From NCBI GenBank assembly GCA_025998755.1, contig AP024674.1:1168162-1232161 (forward strand): a stretch of 64,000 nucleotides of DNA, given 5' to 3'. The DNA comes from Armatimonadota bacterium. Lineage in GTDB: Bacteria > Armatimonadota > UBA5829 > DSUL01. The notes beneath the pieces are model-generated. The model worked only from the letters and a program-made list of their open reading frames with translations, searched no databases and was not told where the DNA came from. This document shows positions 17,321 through 26,725 of the stretch, piece by piece. Numbering within the stretch: position 1 is the stretch's first letter; every line of letters begins with the position of its first letter. A program made the position numbers and the translations under genes.

Positions 17321-18644
17321 CAGGCGGCCGCCCCTGGCAGCAGCGGGGGCCGTTCTGGCATCGGTTTTTCTGGGGGCGGCGCTCCTGACGGCTCCGGGGT
17401 GCGCCCCCGGCCGCTCCGCCCGGGAGGGGAAGGTCACTGTCCGATGGGTGGTGGACCCGAACCCTGTCCGTCAAGATCAGATCGCGGGCTTCTACCGCAC
17501 GCACGGGCGAGGCATAGAGATCATCCTGGATCCGGACGCCGGGCGGCAGAAGGTGCTGACCCAGCTTGCCGGTGGCATCTACCCGGAGCTGTTCGCCATC
17601 TATGACCCGGCCACCGTGCAGGTGTTCGCCCGGAAGGGCGTGCTAACGGACCTGCGGCCGATGATGAAACGTCACGGCATCCGGCTGGAAGACTTCTGGC
17701 CGCAGCTCGCTCCTTATATGCTTTATGGCGACCAGGTCGTGGGCCTGCCCGACAACTGCGGCACCTATGTCGTCTTCTATAACAAGCGCCTCTTCCGCGA
17801 AGCCGGAGTCCCCTACCCCCGGGAAGGCTGGAACTGGAACGATCTGCTGGAAGCCGCCCGCAAGCTGACCAGGCGCGACGAGCGGGGAAGAACGCTCCAG
17901 TTCGGAATCGGCTACATCGAGCCCTGGACCATCTTCTGGCAGTACGGCGCGCGGATGTACTCCGAAGACGGCAAACGGTGCCTGCTCGACTCGCCTGAAG
18001 CGAAAAAGGCTGCCGAGTTCTGGGCGTCATTTCGCCTGACGGAGCGGGTGACCCCTACCCCGAGCGAGGAGCAGGGGCTTGCGGCCATGGGCGGATGGGG
18101 CGGCACGGCCAACCTTTTCAAAGCCGAGAAGATCGCCATGCACATCGTGGGGCGCTGGATGAGCGTGGAATACCGCAAGAACAAAGACCTGGAATGGGAC
18201 GTGGCGCCGGTCCCGCAGACAGGCAAGGTGCGCGCGACACTCCTGGCCAGCAAGGTCTACGCCATCCCCAAGGGCAACAGGAACAAGGAGGCAGCATTCA
18301 CGTTCCTGAAATATCTAATGAGCAAGGAGAATCAGCTCATCGTGGCCGCCACCGGCGACGGCATACCCAGTATCCGCGCCTACGGGCAAAGCCGGGAGTT
18401 CCTGTACAACCCGGACTATCCGAACGAACGAAACAATCAGGTCTTTCTGGACGAGATGCGGTGGGCTCGGCCACCTGAGGTTTCGCCCTATATCTCGGAG
18501 CTAGACGCTACGGCAATTTTCAACGAGGAGATGGATCTGATGTGGCAGCGCGAGCAGACCCCGTTTCAGGCGTGCGAGCGCATTGCCCGGAGGATCAATG
18601 CCATCATCCGCCGCAACATCGCCAACCCGAACCTGTTGGACTGA
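17304..18644 (+). CDS. Sugar ABC transporter substrate-binding lipoprotein
   Basis: A 446-residue extracellular solute-binding protein of the MalE/UgpB class (family 1). The signal sequence ends in TAPGC with the lipid-modified Cys at about 33. Later segments typical of the family include GLPDNCGTYVVFYNKRLFREAGVPYP and TFLKYLMSKENQ. It should capture an oligosaccharide or polyol for the two permeases that follow 9 bases later. Its start overlaps the leuB end, which suggests read-through or shared transcription. No ATPase gene is nearby. Confidence 0.92.
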   Translation: MSRTPDRRPPLAAAGAVLASVFLGAALLTAPGCAPGRSAREGKVTVRWVVDPNPVRQDQIAGFYRTHGRGIEIILDPDAGRQKVLTQLAGGIYPELFAIYDPATVQVFARKGVLTDLRPMMKRHGIRLEDFWPQLAPYMLYGDQVVGLPDNCGTYVVFYNKRLFREAGVPYPREGWNWNDLLEAARKLTRRDERGRTLQFGIGYIEPWTIFWQYGARMYSEDGKRCLLDSPEAKKAAEFWASFRLTERVTPTPSEEQGLAAMGGWGGTANLFKAEKIAMHIVGRWMSVEYRKNKDLEWDVAPVPQTGKVRATLLASKVYAIPKGNRNKEAAFTFLKYLMSKENQLIVAATGDGIPSIRAYGQSREFLYNPDYPNERNNQVFLDEMRWARPPEVSPYISELDATAIFNEEMDLMWQREQTPFQACERIARRINAIIRRNIANPNLLD

Positions 18645-18653
18645 AAGCCTTCG

Positions 18654-19592
18654 ATGACCAGAAGACAGAAAGCAGAAAGCCTGGCGGCGGTCGCATTTCT
18701 TGCGCCCAATGTGGCAGGGTTCCTGGTGTTCACACTGCTGCCCGTTCTGGGAGCATTTGTGCTGGCGTTCACCAACTGGGACCTGTTCCGGCCACCCCGG
18801 TGGGTGGGGTTGTTCAACTTCGTCAGCCTGCTGGGCTGGCACTATGATGAATACGCCGGAAGGACGGTGATGAACGACCCGTTCTTCTGGAAATACGTCT
18901 ACAACACGCTGTTCCTGATGATGGCTATTCCGATAGGGATCGCCGGGAGCTTGATCTGCGCCTTGCTGATGAATCAGAAGCTGCGCGGAATCACCGCGTT
19001 CCGCACCATCTACTTCCTCCCGACGGTCTGCAGCGGGGTGGCCATTCTGATCCTGTGGAAATGGCTTTACAACAATGACATCGGGTTGTTCAACACGCTG
19101 ATCCGTCAGTTTGGAGACTGGATCGGGGTGCCTCTGCGGGGCCCCAACTGGCTGGGTAGTACGGAGTGGGCCAAGCCGTCCCTGATGCTGATGGGACTCT
19201 GGACAGGTCTGGGCGGGTTCAATATGATCCTGTATCTGGCGGCGCTGCAGGGTGTCCCCCGCGAGCAGTATGAGGCGGCTGCGATGGACGGGGCCAGCGC
19301 CTGGCAGACCTTCTGGGCCGTTACCTGGCCGGGAATCAGTCCCACCACGTTCTTTATCCTCATTATGAGCGTGATCGGCGGATTCCAGGGCGGATTTATG
19401 ACGGCCAACGTCATGACCCAGGGAGGTCCGGCCGGGTCTACCACCACTATCGAATACTACATATACAACGTGGCGTTTACCCGGTTTTTGATGGGTTATG
19501 CTTCGGCCATCGCGTGGGTGCTTTTTATAGTGATCCTCGCCATCACCCTGCTTACGTGGCGGTTCGGAGGACGGAAGGTAACCTATGTCTGA
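18654..19592 (+). CDS. Sugar ABC transporter permease, MalF type
   Basis: A 312-residue inner-membrane permease with six predicted hydrophobic helices. The EAA loop that contacts the ATPase reads EQYEAAAMDGASAWQTFWAVTWP. It pairs with the MalG-type permease that starts 8 bases before its end. The import substrate is unknown but the neighbours indicate a carbohydrate. Confidence 0.93.
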   Translation: MTRRQKAESLAAVAFLAPNVAGFLVFTLLPVLGAFVLAFTNWDLFRPPRWVGLFNFVSLLGWHYDEYAGRTVMNDPFFWKYVYNTLFLMMAIPIGIAGSLICALLMNQKLRGITAFRTIYFLPTVCSGVAILILWKWLYNNDIGLFNTLIRQFGDWIGVPLRGPNWLGSTEWAKPSLMLMGLWTGLGGFNMILYLAALQGVPREQYEAAAMDGASAWQTFWAVTWPGISPTTFFILIMSVIGGFQGGFMTANVMTQGGPAGSTTTIEYYIYNVAFTRFLMGYASAIAWVLFIVILAITLLTWRFGGRKVTYV

Positions 19593-20436
19593 CAGGACGC
19601 GTTCCGTTCGGAAGACGGCCCTCTGGAAGGCGGCGCTGACATATCTGGTGCTGGGGCTCGGAGCGGTGACCATGCTAGTTCCGTTCTACTGGATGGTGCT
19701 GACCAGCCTGCAGCCCCCGGAAATGGCGTTTTCGATGGGACAGATCCGATGGATCCCGGAGCGAATCGTCTGGCAGAACTACCCGGAAGCCTGGAAAGCG
19801 ATAGATATTCCCCGGCTTTACTGGAACAGCATCGTTGTGGCCGTGTTGGGGACTCTGGGGCAGGTATTGACCAGCAGCCTGGCCGCGTTCGCTTTCGCGA
19901 GGCTGGAGTTTCCGGGTCGGGACCGGCTGTTTTTTGCCTATCTTGCGACCATGATGGTTCCGGGATCCGTGACCATGATCCCGAACTTCGTGCTTCTGCG
20001 CTGGCTGGGGTGGATAGACACGTATCAGGCGCTCATCATCCCGGGAATGTTCAGCGCATACGGGACCTTCCTGCTGAGGCAGTTCTTCATGGGTTTGCCC
20101 ACGGAGCTGGAGGATGCGGCCAAGATCGATGGTTCAAGCTACGCGGGCATCTGGGCTCGGGTGACGCTTCCCCTCTCCCGGCCGGCGCTCGCCACGCTGA
20201 CGACATTCACGTTCATGGGCTTCTGGGGAGCGTATATGTGGCCGCTCATTATCATCCAGAGCCCGGAGTTGCGCACACTGCCCATCGGTCTGGCGAGCTT
20301 TGTCGGCCGGTATTCCGCCGAATACAGCCTCTGGATGGCGGCTTCCGTGATCGCGCTGATTCCCGTCCTGCTGCTGTTCATCTTCAATCAGCGCTACTTC
20401 CAGGAAGGGATAAAGATGAGCGGCATCAAAGGTTGA
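19585..20436 (+). CDS. Carbohydrate ABC transporter permease, MalG type
   Basis: A 283-residue permease with about six hydrophobic helices and the EAA loop ELEDAAKIDGSSYAGIWARVTLP. The C-terminal FNQRYFQEGIKMSGIKG is typical of MalG/LacG-type partners. It overlaps the MalF-type gene by 8 bases. The missing ATPase is probably a shared MsmK/UgpC-type protein encoded elsewhere. Confidence 0.93.
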   Translation: MSDRTRSVRKTALWKAALTYLVLGLGAVTMLVPFYWMVLTSLQPPEMAFSMGQIRWIPERIVWQNYPEAWKAIDIPRLYWNSIVVAVLGTLGQVLTSSLAAFAFARLEFPGRDRLFFAYLATMMVPGSVTMIPNFVLLRWLGWIDTYQALIIPGMFSAYGTFLLRQFFMGLPTELEDAAKIDGSSYAGIWARVTLPLSRPALATLTTFTFMGFWGAYMWPLIIIQSPELRTLPIGLASFVGRYSAEYSLWMAASVIALIPVLLLFIFNQRYFQEGIKMSGIKG

Positions 20437-20510
20437 TGGGGCCGCCGGCCGCCTCCGCGAAGCCGCGGCGGATGCCGCAGCGGCCTTACGGTGAGGGGTA
20501 ATGGTCGGCG

Positions 20511-23018
20511 ATGGGACTTGAGCTGCAAGACCCGGGAGTTCTGGAGGGATTCGCTCCGCAGATCGTCCGGGTCATTTTTCACAACCCGGCCGCCGCAGCG
20601 GGAGAAGGCTTCCTGGTGGACCTGCACTGGCAGAACATCGGGGATGAACCCGCTCAAAAGGACTACTGGATCTTCGTACAGTTTTGCCCAGAAGGGCAGA
20701 CGGACGAGCCATCTCCCGGCCGGGGCTTCTCGTGGGAATTCCCCCCTGCGCGGGACACCAGCCGGTGGCAGACCGGATTCGTTGTGAAAGAAGAGGGATG
20801 CTTCTTCCGTATTCCTCCCGACGTGGAGCCAGGACGCTACACGGTGCTGGTGGGATTGTTCGACCGGGAAGGAACGCGGGAGCGGGTGCCTCTGCGCAAT
20901 CGCAACCGCGATGTAGGAGGCCATCGCTATCGTATCGGCTGGGTCCGCGTCACATCCGAGCCGCAGCAACCCGGGCGGGTTCTGGCCTACCGACTGGTCT
21001 GGAGGGTCCGAGAGCCCGCCTCTGACAGACCGGCACGCCCGCCACGATTCATAGGGCGTGGCCGTCTCAGGGTTGGGGTGGACCCCGAACGCCCGGTGAT
21101 CCAGAGCTGGAGACTGGGCGACCAGGAGCTGCCGTTTTGCGGGGATCCCACCGGCCAGGGCGTGGAGGCGGAGTTCGCGGCGTTGGACACGAACCGGGTG
21201 CACACTTCGCTTGCGCTCGGTTCTGAATGGATGTTCAACTGCCGCATCACCGCCGACACCGCCGTATACCGTTGCCGCCTTCGATTCCGCCAGCAGGAGA
21301 TAGCTCGCTTCGAGCTGCGCTTCAAGACGACGCGTACCGGTTTGGAAGCGCGTCTGGGTCAGGTGCGGGAGGCGAAGGGTTTCCATCTGCTTTCGGTCAC
21401 GGTGCCCGCGCTGGCGGGTGTGGCGGAGAAAGAGACAGGCTCTGCGTTGGTGATCCCGGCGATGGGCGGACGGTTGGTGGACATCGCGAAGTCCGGCCGC
21501 CATCGCGAAGTGCACCGTCTCTCGGCATCCGATCCCCTGCCCTGTGCGGCTGTTGTGTGCCACCGTGCCCTGGCCGGGATCTGGACCCGGTCGCTTGAGG
21601 ATCACGTGGTCACGGAGACGCTCGAAGCCGACGGGCAGCGCTATGCGACGCTGGGGGTCCGTTTCACTCACCGCCACCGTGCCGAGCGCCCCGATCTTCA
21701 GTTTGCGCCGGGAACGACGGGCGCGGCAGAGGTGACGATGTCTCCGGCTGCCACCGGAGCCAGGATGGACTGGACGGACGCGGCCAAGCTGTTCGCCCGG
21801 AATTACCGGTGCCGTCCCGGAGCGCTGCACCTCAACGCATTCTCCTACCGTCTCCGCTTGATCGACGCTGACGGGAAGACCTGCACTACCTGTGACCAGG
21901 CGGCGGAAATGATCCGGCGCGTGGCCGCACTAACGGGCGGGCATTCGCAGGTCGTCTACCTTTGCGGCTGGGAAAGCCTGAGCTGGTCAGAGGAAGGGCG
22001 GGCGCAGCTGCAGGCGCTCCGGGAAGAGGCGAGCGACTCAGGCGCCTTGGTCAGCTATCAGGTGGATCTGGACACTGTCTGCGAGTCATCACCGGAAGCG
22101 GCGGAGATCGCTGCGATGGACGGGCGAGGTTGCCCGGCGCGGAGCGGGGAGCGCTACATCGTCAGCCCGGCCTCGTGCGTCCGTTCGGGGCGCTCCGCAA
22201 GCCGGATCGAGGAACTCCTGAAGCAGACCCGGTTGGAGAAAACACTCATGCTCAGCCGGATGACGGGAGATGTTTGCCGCGTGGACTACAACCCCCTGCA
22301 ACCTGCCGGCGCGGAGGAGAACCACAATGCTCGTCGCGAGATGTTGACACTGCTGCGCCGCGCAGGGCTGGAGATCAGCGGCGAATCGTTGACCGGACCT
22401 TTCGCCGGCGCTGTCACCCACTTCCACTCCGCAGACTTTCGTCAGGAGGGAGGGCCGTATTCTGCATACACGCCTGTGCCGCTGGTCCCTTTGATCCTTC
22501 ACGGAAAGGTTACCTATGCGGCGGATGTGGACCGGCGCTACGGAGAGTGCCTGTCCATTCTTTACGGGTGCACTTGCAGTGAGGAGTGGACGGCAGCGAC
22601 TCCGCTCAGGCATATTACCGACAGGTTTTACCTGGTGGCGCTGCCGTGGTCGCGGCTGGCAATAAAGCCGATGCTTGCGTGGCGGCGAAGCGACACTACG
22701 CAGACCATCATTTTCGGCGAGTCCGATTACGTACAGGCCGACCTGGAGCGGGAATCTTATCGCGTTGTGGTGGGCGGGTATACCATCGCACGTGATTGGG
22801 TGACCACCTGCCCGCTGGGCCGGAGGCGAATGGCGGTTTATTCGAAGTACGGAGCACCCTTGCGGCTGAAGCTGCCGCCTGGCTGGCTGGAGACGGGCGA
22901 AATCCGCGCGCTGTTGCTGCGGGAGGACGGGCAACACGAAGAGCAGCGCCTGAGAAGCCGCGAGGGACATCTGGAGATGGAAGCGCCGGAGGGCAGACCC
23001 ATCATTCTGTCTGCCTGA
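20511..23018 (+). CDS. Large cytoplasmic protein of unknown function, possibly carbohydrate-active
   Basis: An 835-residue protein without a signal peptide. The first 170 residues look like a beta-sandwich: LVDLHWQNIGDEPAQKDYWIFVQF and PGRYTVLVGLFDREG. Residues 260-430 look like another beta-rich region. From about 455 onward the pattern (VVYLCGWE, ALVSYQVDLD, CRVDYNPLQP, EISGESLTGPF) suggests an alpha/beta barrel as in GH101-like or DUF5696 proteins. Several Asp and Glu residues could be catalytic, but I cannot pick them. It lies between the sugar importer and a sugar oxidoreductase/isomerase pair, so a role in processing the imported sugar is likely. Confidence 0.6.
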   Translation: MGLELQDPGVLEGFAPQIVRVIFHNPAAAAGEGFLVDLHWQNIGDEPAQKDYWIFVQFCPEGQTDEPSPGRGFSWEFPPARDTSRWQTGFVVKEEGCFFRIPPDVEPGRYTVLVGLFDREGTRERVPLRNRNRDVGGHRYRIGWVRVTSEPQQPGRVLAYRLVWRVREPASDRPARPPRFIGRGRLRVGVDPERPVIQSWRLGDQELPFCGDPTGQGVEAEFAALDTNRVHTSLALGSEWMFNCRITADTAVYRCRLRFRQQEIARFELRFKTTRTGLEARLGQVREAKGFHLLSVTVPALAGVAEKETGSALVIPAMGGRLVDIAKSGRHREVHRLSASDPLPCAAVVCHRALAGIWTRSLEDHVVTETLEADGQRYATLGVRFTHRHRAERPDLQFAPGTTGAAEVTMSPAATGARMDWTDAAKLFARNYRCRPGALHLNAFSYRLRLIDADGKTCTTCDQAAEMIRRVAALTGGHSQVVYLCGWESLSWSEEGRAQLQALREEASDSGALVSYQVDLDTVCESSPEAAEIAAMDGRGCPARSGERYIVSPASCVRSGRSASRIEELLKQTRLEKTLMLSRMTGDVCRVDYNPLQPAGAEENHNARREMLTLLRRAGLEISGESLTGPFAGAVTHFHSADFRQEGGPYSAYTPVPLVPLILHGKVTYAADVDRRYGECLSILYGCTCSEEWTAATPLRHITDRFYLVALPWSRLAIKPMLAWRRSDTTQTIIFGESDYVQADLERESYRVVVGGYTIARDWVTTCPLGRRRMAVYSKYGAPLRLKLPPGWLETGEIRALLLREDGQHEEQRLRSREGHLEMEAPEGRPIILSA

Positions 23019-23068
23019 CGACCGGCAATCGCGTGAGGCTTGCCGCCCTGAGCGGCGGCGGAGGAGCA

Positions 23069-24214
23069 ATGGAGAGACGAATCGGAATCATCATGAACGG
23101 CGTGACGGGCCGGATGGGCACCAATCAGCATCTGGTGCGCTCCATCCTGGCCATCCGGGATCAGGGCGGAGTGCGCGTGGGCGACGACAGCCTGATGCCC
23201 GATCCCATACTGGTGGGACGCAACGAGCACAAGTTGCGGACTCTGGCTGAGAGGCACGGTGTCGCGCGCTGGAGCACCGATCTGGACGCCTGCCTGGCCA
23301 ACCCGGAGGACACGGTGTACTTCGACGCGCTGGCGACCACGCAGCGCGCGGCCGCTGTCCGGAAAGCACTGGAGGCCGGCAAGCACGTCTACTGCGAAAA
23401 GCCCTTGGCCGTGACTCTGCAAGACGCAATGGACCTGGTCCGTCTGGCAAAAAAGGCCGGGGTCAAGACGGGGGTGGTTCAGGACAAGCTGTTCCTGCCG
23501 GGATTCCTGAAGCTGAAGCGACTGATAGACAGCGGCTTTTTTGGGCAGATCCTCTCTGTGCGGGGCGAGTTTGGCTACTGGGTGTTCGAGGGGGACTGGC
23601 AACCGGCGCAGCGTCCCTCGTGGAACTACCGGGCCGAAGATGGCGGAGGCATTATTTCGGATATGCTGCCGCACTGGCGTTATCTGCTGGACAATCTGTT
23701 CGGACCGGTGCGCTCCGTCTGCTGTCTGGGGGCGACGCACATCCCGGAGCGGGTGGATGAGAACGGCATGCGCTATACCTGCACGGCGGAGGATGCGGCC
23801 TATGCTTCCTTCCTGCTGGCCGGCGGCATCGTGGCGCAGATCAACTCGTTGTGGTCCGTAAGGGTTTACAGGGATGAACTCTTCGTCCTGCAGGTGGATG
23901 GCACGCACGGCAGCGCTGTTGCCGGACTGAGGGAATGCAAGAGCCAGTCCCGCGTGAACACTCCGCGGGCGGTCTGGAACCCGGACATCCCGAACCCCAT
24001 CAATTTCCGGGAAGGATGGTCCGACGTGCCTGCGAACGCAGAGTTTGACAACGCGTTCAAGGCGCAGTGGGAGCTGTTCCTGAAACACGTGGCCTGCGAC
24101 GCGCCGTTCCCGTGGGACTTTCTGGAAGGAGCAAGAGGAGTCCAGATGGCCGAGGCTGGAATGCAGTCCTGGCGGGAACGTCGGTGGGTGGACCTGGAGG
24201 ACCTGACAGCTTGA
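23069..24214 (+). CDS. Gfo/Idh/MocA family oxidoreductase
   Basis: A 381-residue NAD(P)-dependent sugar or inositol dehydrogenase-like protein. The Rossmann part contains the cofactor-site sequence KHVYCEKPLAVTLQDAMDLVRLAKKAGVK with the EKP motif. The N-terminus MNGVTGRMGTNQHLVRSIL differs from the usual GxGxxG and is seen in a subgroup of the family. The ATG at 23069 follows GGAGGAG; the frame runs further upstream over the previous gene without reason. Its stop overlaps the TTG start of the isomerase gene, showing coupling. Confidence 0.88.
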   Translation: MERRIGIIMNGVTGRMGTNQHLVRSILAIRDQGGVRVGDDSLMPDPILVGRNEHKLRTLAERHGVARWSTDLDACLANPEDTVYFDALATTQRAAAVRKALEAGKHVYCEKPLAVTLQDAMDLVRLAKKAGVKTGVVQDKLFLPGFLKLKRLIDSGFFGQILSVRGEFGYWVFEGDWQPAQRPSWNYRAEDGGGIISDMLPHWRYLLDNLFGPVRSVCCLGATHIPERVDENGMRYTCTAEDAAYASFLLAGGIVAQINSLWSVRVYRDELFVLQVDGTHGSAVAGLRECKSQSRVNTPRAVWNPDIPNPINFREGWSDVPANAEFDNAFKAQWELFLKHVACDAPFPWDFLEGARGVQMAEAGMQSWRERRWVDLEDLTA

Positions 24215-25026
24215 ACAATGCGCCCGAGATCTCCCGCCTCAGCCTGAACCAGATCACCACCAACAACTGGTCCCTGAAGGAGGCCGTCGAAGGATGCCAA
24301 CGCGCGGGCCTGGAGTGGATCGGGATCTGGAGGCACAAGATCGAGCCGCTGGAGGAAAGCGTCCGCATCGTGAAAGACAGCGGTCTTGGAGTCTCGGGGC
24401 TTTGCCGTGGAGGGATGTTCCCCGCCGCGACAGCCGAGGAGCGACGCAGGCGCATTGAGGACAATCTGCGCGCCATTGACGAGGCCGCCGCGCTGGGGAC
24501 GGACGTTCTGGTGCTGGTGAACGGCCCCGCTCCGGACCGGGACATCGCCGGCGCGCGCTCGATGGTGGCGGACGGGATTGCGAGCATCATCCCCCACGCG
24601 CGGGAGCGCGGGGTCAAACTGGCCATTGAGCCACTGCACCCTATGTTCGCCGCCGAGCGGTCCGTCATCTGCACGCTGAGAGAGGCAAACCGGCTGGCTG
24701 AGCGCCTGGACTTGCCCGATGTGGGCATCATCGTGGACGTGTATCACGTGTGGTGGGATCCTGACCTCTATGAGGAGATCGAGAAGGCCAGCGGGCGCAT
24801 ACTGGGCTTCCATGTCTCTGACTGGATCGTCCCGGCCCCGGACATGTTGATGGGCCGCGGGATGATGGGGGACGGGGTCATCGAGATCCGCAAGATCCGG
24901 CAGGCCGTGGAGCGGGCCGGATACACGGGGCCCATTGAGGTGGAGATCTTCAATCAGGAGATCTGGGACGCTCCGGGCGACGAAGTGCTGGCCCGGATGA
25001 AGGATGCCTATCTGGCTCACGTCTGA
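24211..25026 (+). CDS. Sugar phosphate isomerase/epimerase family protein (xylose isomerase-like barrel)
   Basis: A 271-residue TIM-barrel protein of the AP endonuclease 2/xylose isomerase-like family. Metal-binding segments are visible: AIEPLHPMFAAE, VGIIVDVYHVWWDPD, FHVSDWIVP and PIEVEIFNQEIWD. Such proteins isomerise or epimerise keto sugars or inositol products. The start is TTG 24211, overlapping the stop of the oxidoreductase (TTGA) with GGAGG upstream; the nearby ATG is out of frame. The two adjacent enzymes probably act in turn on the sugar brought in by the transporter. Confidence 0.88.
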   Translation: MNNAPEISRLSLNQITTNNWSLKEAVEGCQRAGLEWIGIWRHKIEPLEESVRIVKDSGLGVSGLCRGGMFPAATAEERRRRIEDNLRAIDEAAALGTDVLVLVNGPAPDRDIAGARSMVADGIASIIPHARERGVKLAIEPLHPMFAAERSVICTLREANRLAERLDLPDVGIIVDVYHVWWDPDLYEEIEKASGRILGFHVSDWIVPAPDMLMGRGMMGDGVIEIRKIRQAVERAGYTGPIEVEIFNQEIWDAPGDEVLARMKDAYLAHV

Positions 25027-25050
25027 GAACTTCCTTCCCTGAGACAGGCC

Positions 25051-25632
25051 TTGAAGACTCCTGAAGGACAGCAGCAGACGCAACGTCCCCGCCTGGCCGC
25101 GGCGGGCATCGCCGTGGGCATTGTGCTGGCAGTTGCGCTCTTTGCGGCAATCTATGCCCTGAGACAGACCGCGCAACCCGAAGAGCCTCCGGGCGTCGCT
25201 TTGCTGGAAGGGGACACCGGCCCTGCACCGGATGTCTCATACCTGTGGACCGCGGGCATCGTTCTGTCCCTCAGACAGCAGGAACGTCTGCGGGAGCTGG
25301 AGGGGCGCCAGCAAAAGGAGCTCGGGCCGCTGCTGCAACGGCTGGAAAAGGCGGCGGATGCGCTGGATGCCGCGTTGAATCGCCGCACGGATGCTCCGGA
25401 TGAGAACAAAGAAGCCCGCCCGGCAGACAACGAGGCCGCGAGCTTGAAAGAGCTTTCGGCCAAGGTCAACAAAGTCCGCGAGAAATACTGGGAGGAGGCG
25501 CTGAGTCTTCTGACCGAGGAGCAACGGGCCACCGTCGAAGCAAAGCGGCGGCAGGAGTGGGCCGAGATGCTCAAGCGCCTGGGAATCCCGGCGGCTCCGG
25601 CCGGCAACCCGAACGCACCATCCCGTCCCTGA
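25051..25632 (+). CDS. Membrane-anchored protein with Spy/LTxxQ-like helical domain
   Basis: A 193-residue protein with one N-terminal hydrophobic segment (about 17-38) and a charged, helical remainder. The segment LTEEQRATVEAKRRQEW resembles the LTxxQ repeat of Spy/CpxP-like periplasmic chaperones, and a long coiled-coil-like stretch precedes it. The likely start is a TTG at 25051. It follows the isomerase gene by 24 bases. Function is not established. Confidence 0.6.
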   Translation: MKTPEGQQQTQRPRLAAAGIAVGIVLAVALFAAIYALRQTAQPEEPPGVALLEGDTGPAPDVSYLWTAGIVLSLRQQERLRELEGRQQKELGPLLQRLEKAADALDAALNRRTDAPDENKEARPADNEAASLKELSAKVNKVREKYWEEALSLLTEEQRATVEAKRRQEWAEMLKRLGIPAAPAGNPNAPSRP

Positions 25633-25633
25633 T

Positions 25634-26488
25634 TCAGATTCTCGCTGACGGCGGAGAAAGCTGAGCGGTGGCTCCCCCGTCCACCACCAGAGTATGTCCT
25701 GTGATGTAGGAAGACTGTCCGCTCGCCAGAAACGCCACGGCGGCCGCCATCTCTGCGCAGGTTCCGTGCCGTCCCATTGGCACATGCGGCTGGCGGAACG
25801 CTGACGCCGACGTGGGAGTCTCGAACCCCAGTTCCAGAAGGGCGCGGGTGACAGGATCCTTTACAGATTCGTCCACCGGCCGAAGGCGCGTGGAGCCGGG
25901 AGCCAGGCTGTTCACCCTGATGCCGTGCGGAGCCAGCTCCAGAGCAGCGGCGCGCGTAAAGGACTCTAGCGCGCCCTTGCTGGCGTCATACGCCACCAGA
26001 TAATGATGCGCCCGGAGCGCGCCGATGGTGGACACCAGAATGATGCTTCCGGAAGCGCGAGGGACCATCAGGTCCGCGGCGCGGCGCACCAGCAAAAAGG
26101 CCGCCTCAGTGTTGACGGCGAAGATCTGGCGCCAGTGCTCCAGATCCGTTGCCATCAAGGGGTGGCTGTGAAGCTGCGCAGCGTTGTGCACCAGGATATC
26201 CAGAGAGCCGGATCCGTCTTCGACAGCTTCAAAGACCGAGTCCACTCCGGCCACACTCGAGAGGTCGGCCCGAATGGCGCGGCAATCGCCTCCTTCCCGC
26301 TCAATGATGCGGGCCGTCTCATCCAGCGTCTCCCGGGTGCGGCCGCAGAACAGCACGCGCGCTCCTTCGCGGGCCAGGCGCACGCAGATGGCCCGCCCGA
26401 TGCCGGACCCTCCGCCGGTGACCAGGGCCACCTTGCCTCTGAGATCTACGTAGCACGTGCTAGCAGGCGCTTCACTCAGGATATCCAA
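25634..26488 (-). CDS. SDR family NAD(P)-dependent oxidoreductase
   Basis: A 284-residue short-chain dehydrogenase. Cofactor motif TGGGSGIG near residue 23, NNAG-type motif as HNAAQ, catalytic Ser in LVSTIGA and Y-D-A-S-K as the YxxxK pair, then the usual VDGGA near the C-terminus. An insertion of about 30 residues between the active site and the end (DESVKDPVTRALLELG) is longer than in many members. It converges with the preceding gene one base apart. The start is TTG 26488 with GAGGAGG upstream. Substrate unknown. Confidence 0.9.
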   Translation of the reverse strand: MDILSEAPASTCYVDLRGKVALVTGGGSGIGRAICVRLAREGARVLFCGRTRETLDETARIIEREGGDCRAIRADLSSVAGVDSVFEAVEDGSGSLDILVHNAAQLHSHPLMATDLEHWRQIFAVNTEAAFLLVRRAADLMVPRASGSIILVSTIGALRAHHYLVAYDASKGALESFTRAAALELAPHGIRVNSLAPGSTRLRPVDESVKDPVTRALLELGFETPTSASAFRQPHVPMGRHGTCAEMAAAVAFLASGQSSYITGHTLVVDGGATAQLSPPSARI

Positions 26489-26639
26489 ACCTCTGTTTCC
26501 TCCTCATCCATCGGCCCGCATCGCGCGGCGGGCCAACCCAGGCGATGCCGCAGGCAGAGCATTTTGCAATAGGGACGCCCAGGCGTCCAGCGTGGAAAAC
26601 GGCTAAGAACCGGTGTCTCAAACAGGCGCGGAAATCCGC

Positions 26640-26645
26640 TATAAT
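26640..26645 (+). promoter_or_regulatory. Possible -10 box for ktrAB
   Basis: A perfect TATAAT 81 bases before the ktrA start, in the 237-base divergent gap between the SDR and ktrA genes. No clear -35 box is present at the right spacing. Confidence 0.4.
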
Positions 26646-26725
26646 CCCTGTGGTGGCAGGGGGCAGACCCGCCTTTTGAAGCCCGTCTCCGCCTGCGCTG
26701 AAGAACGTCTCGCAGGATTTCACCT

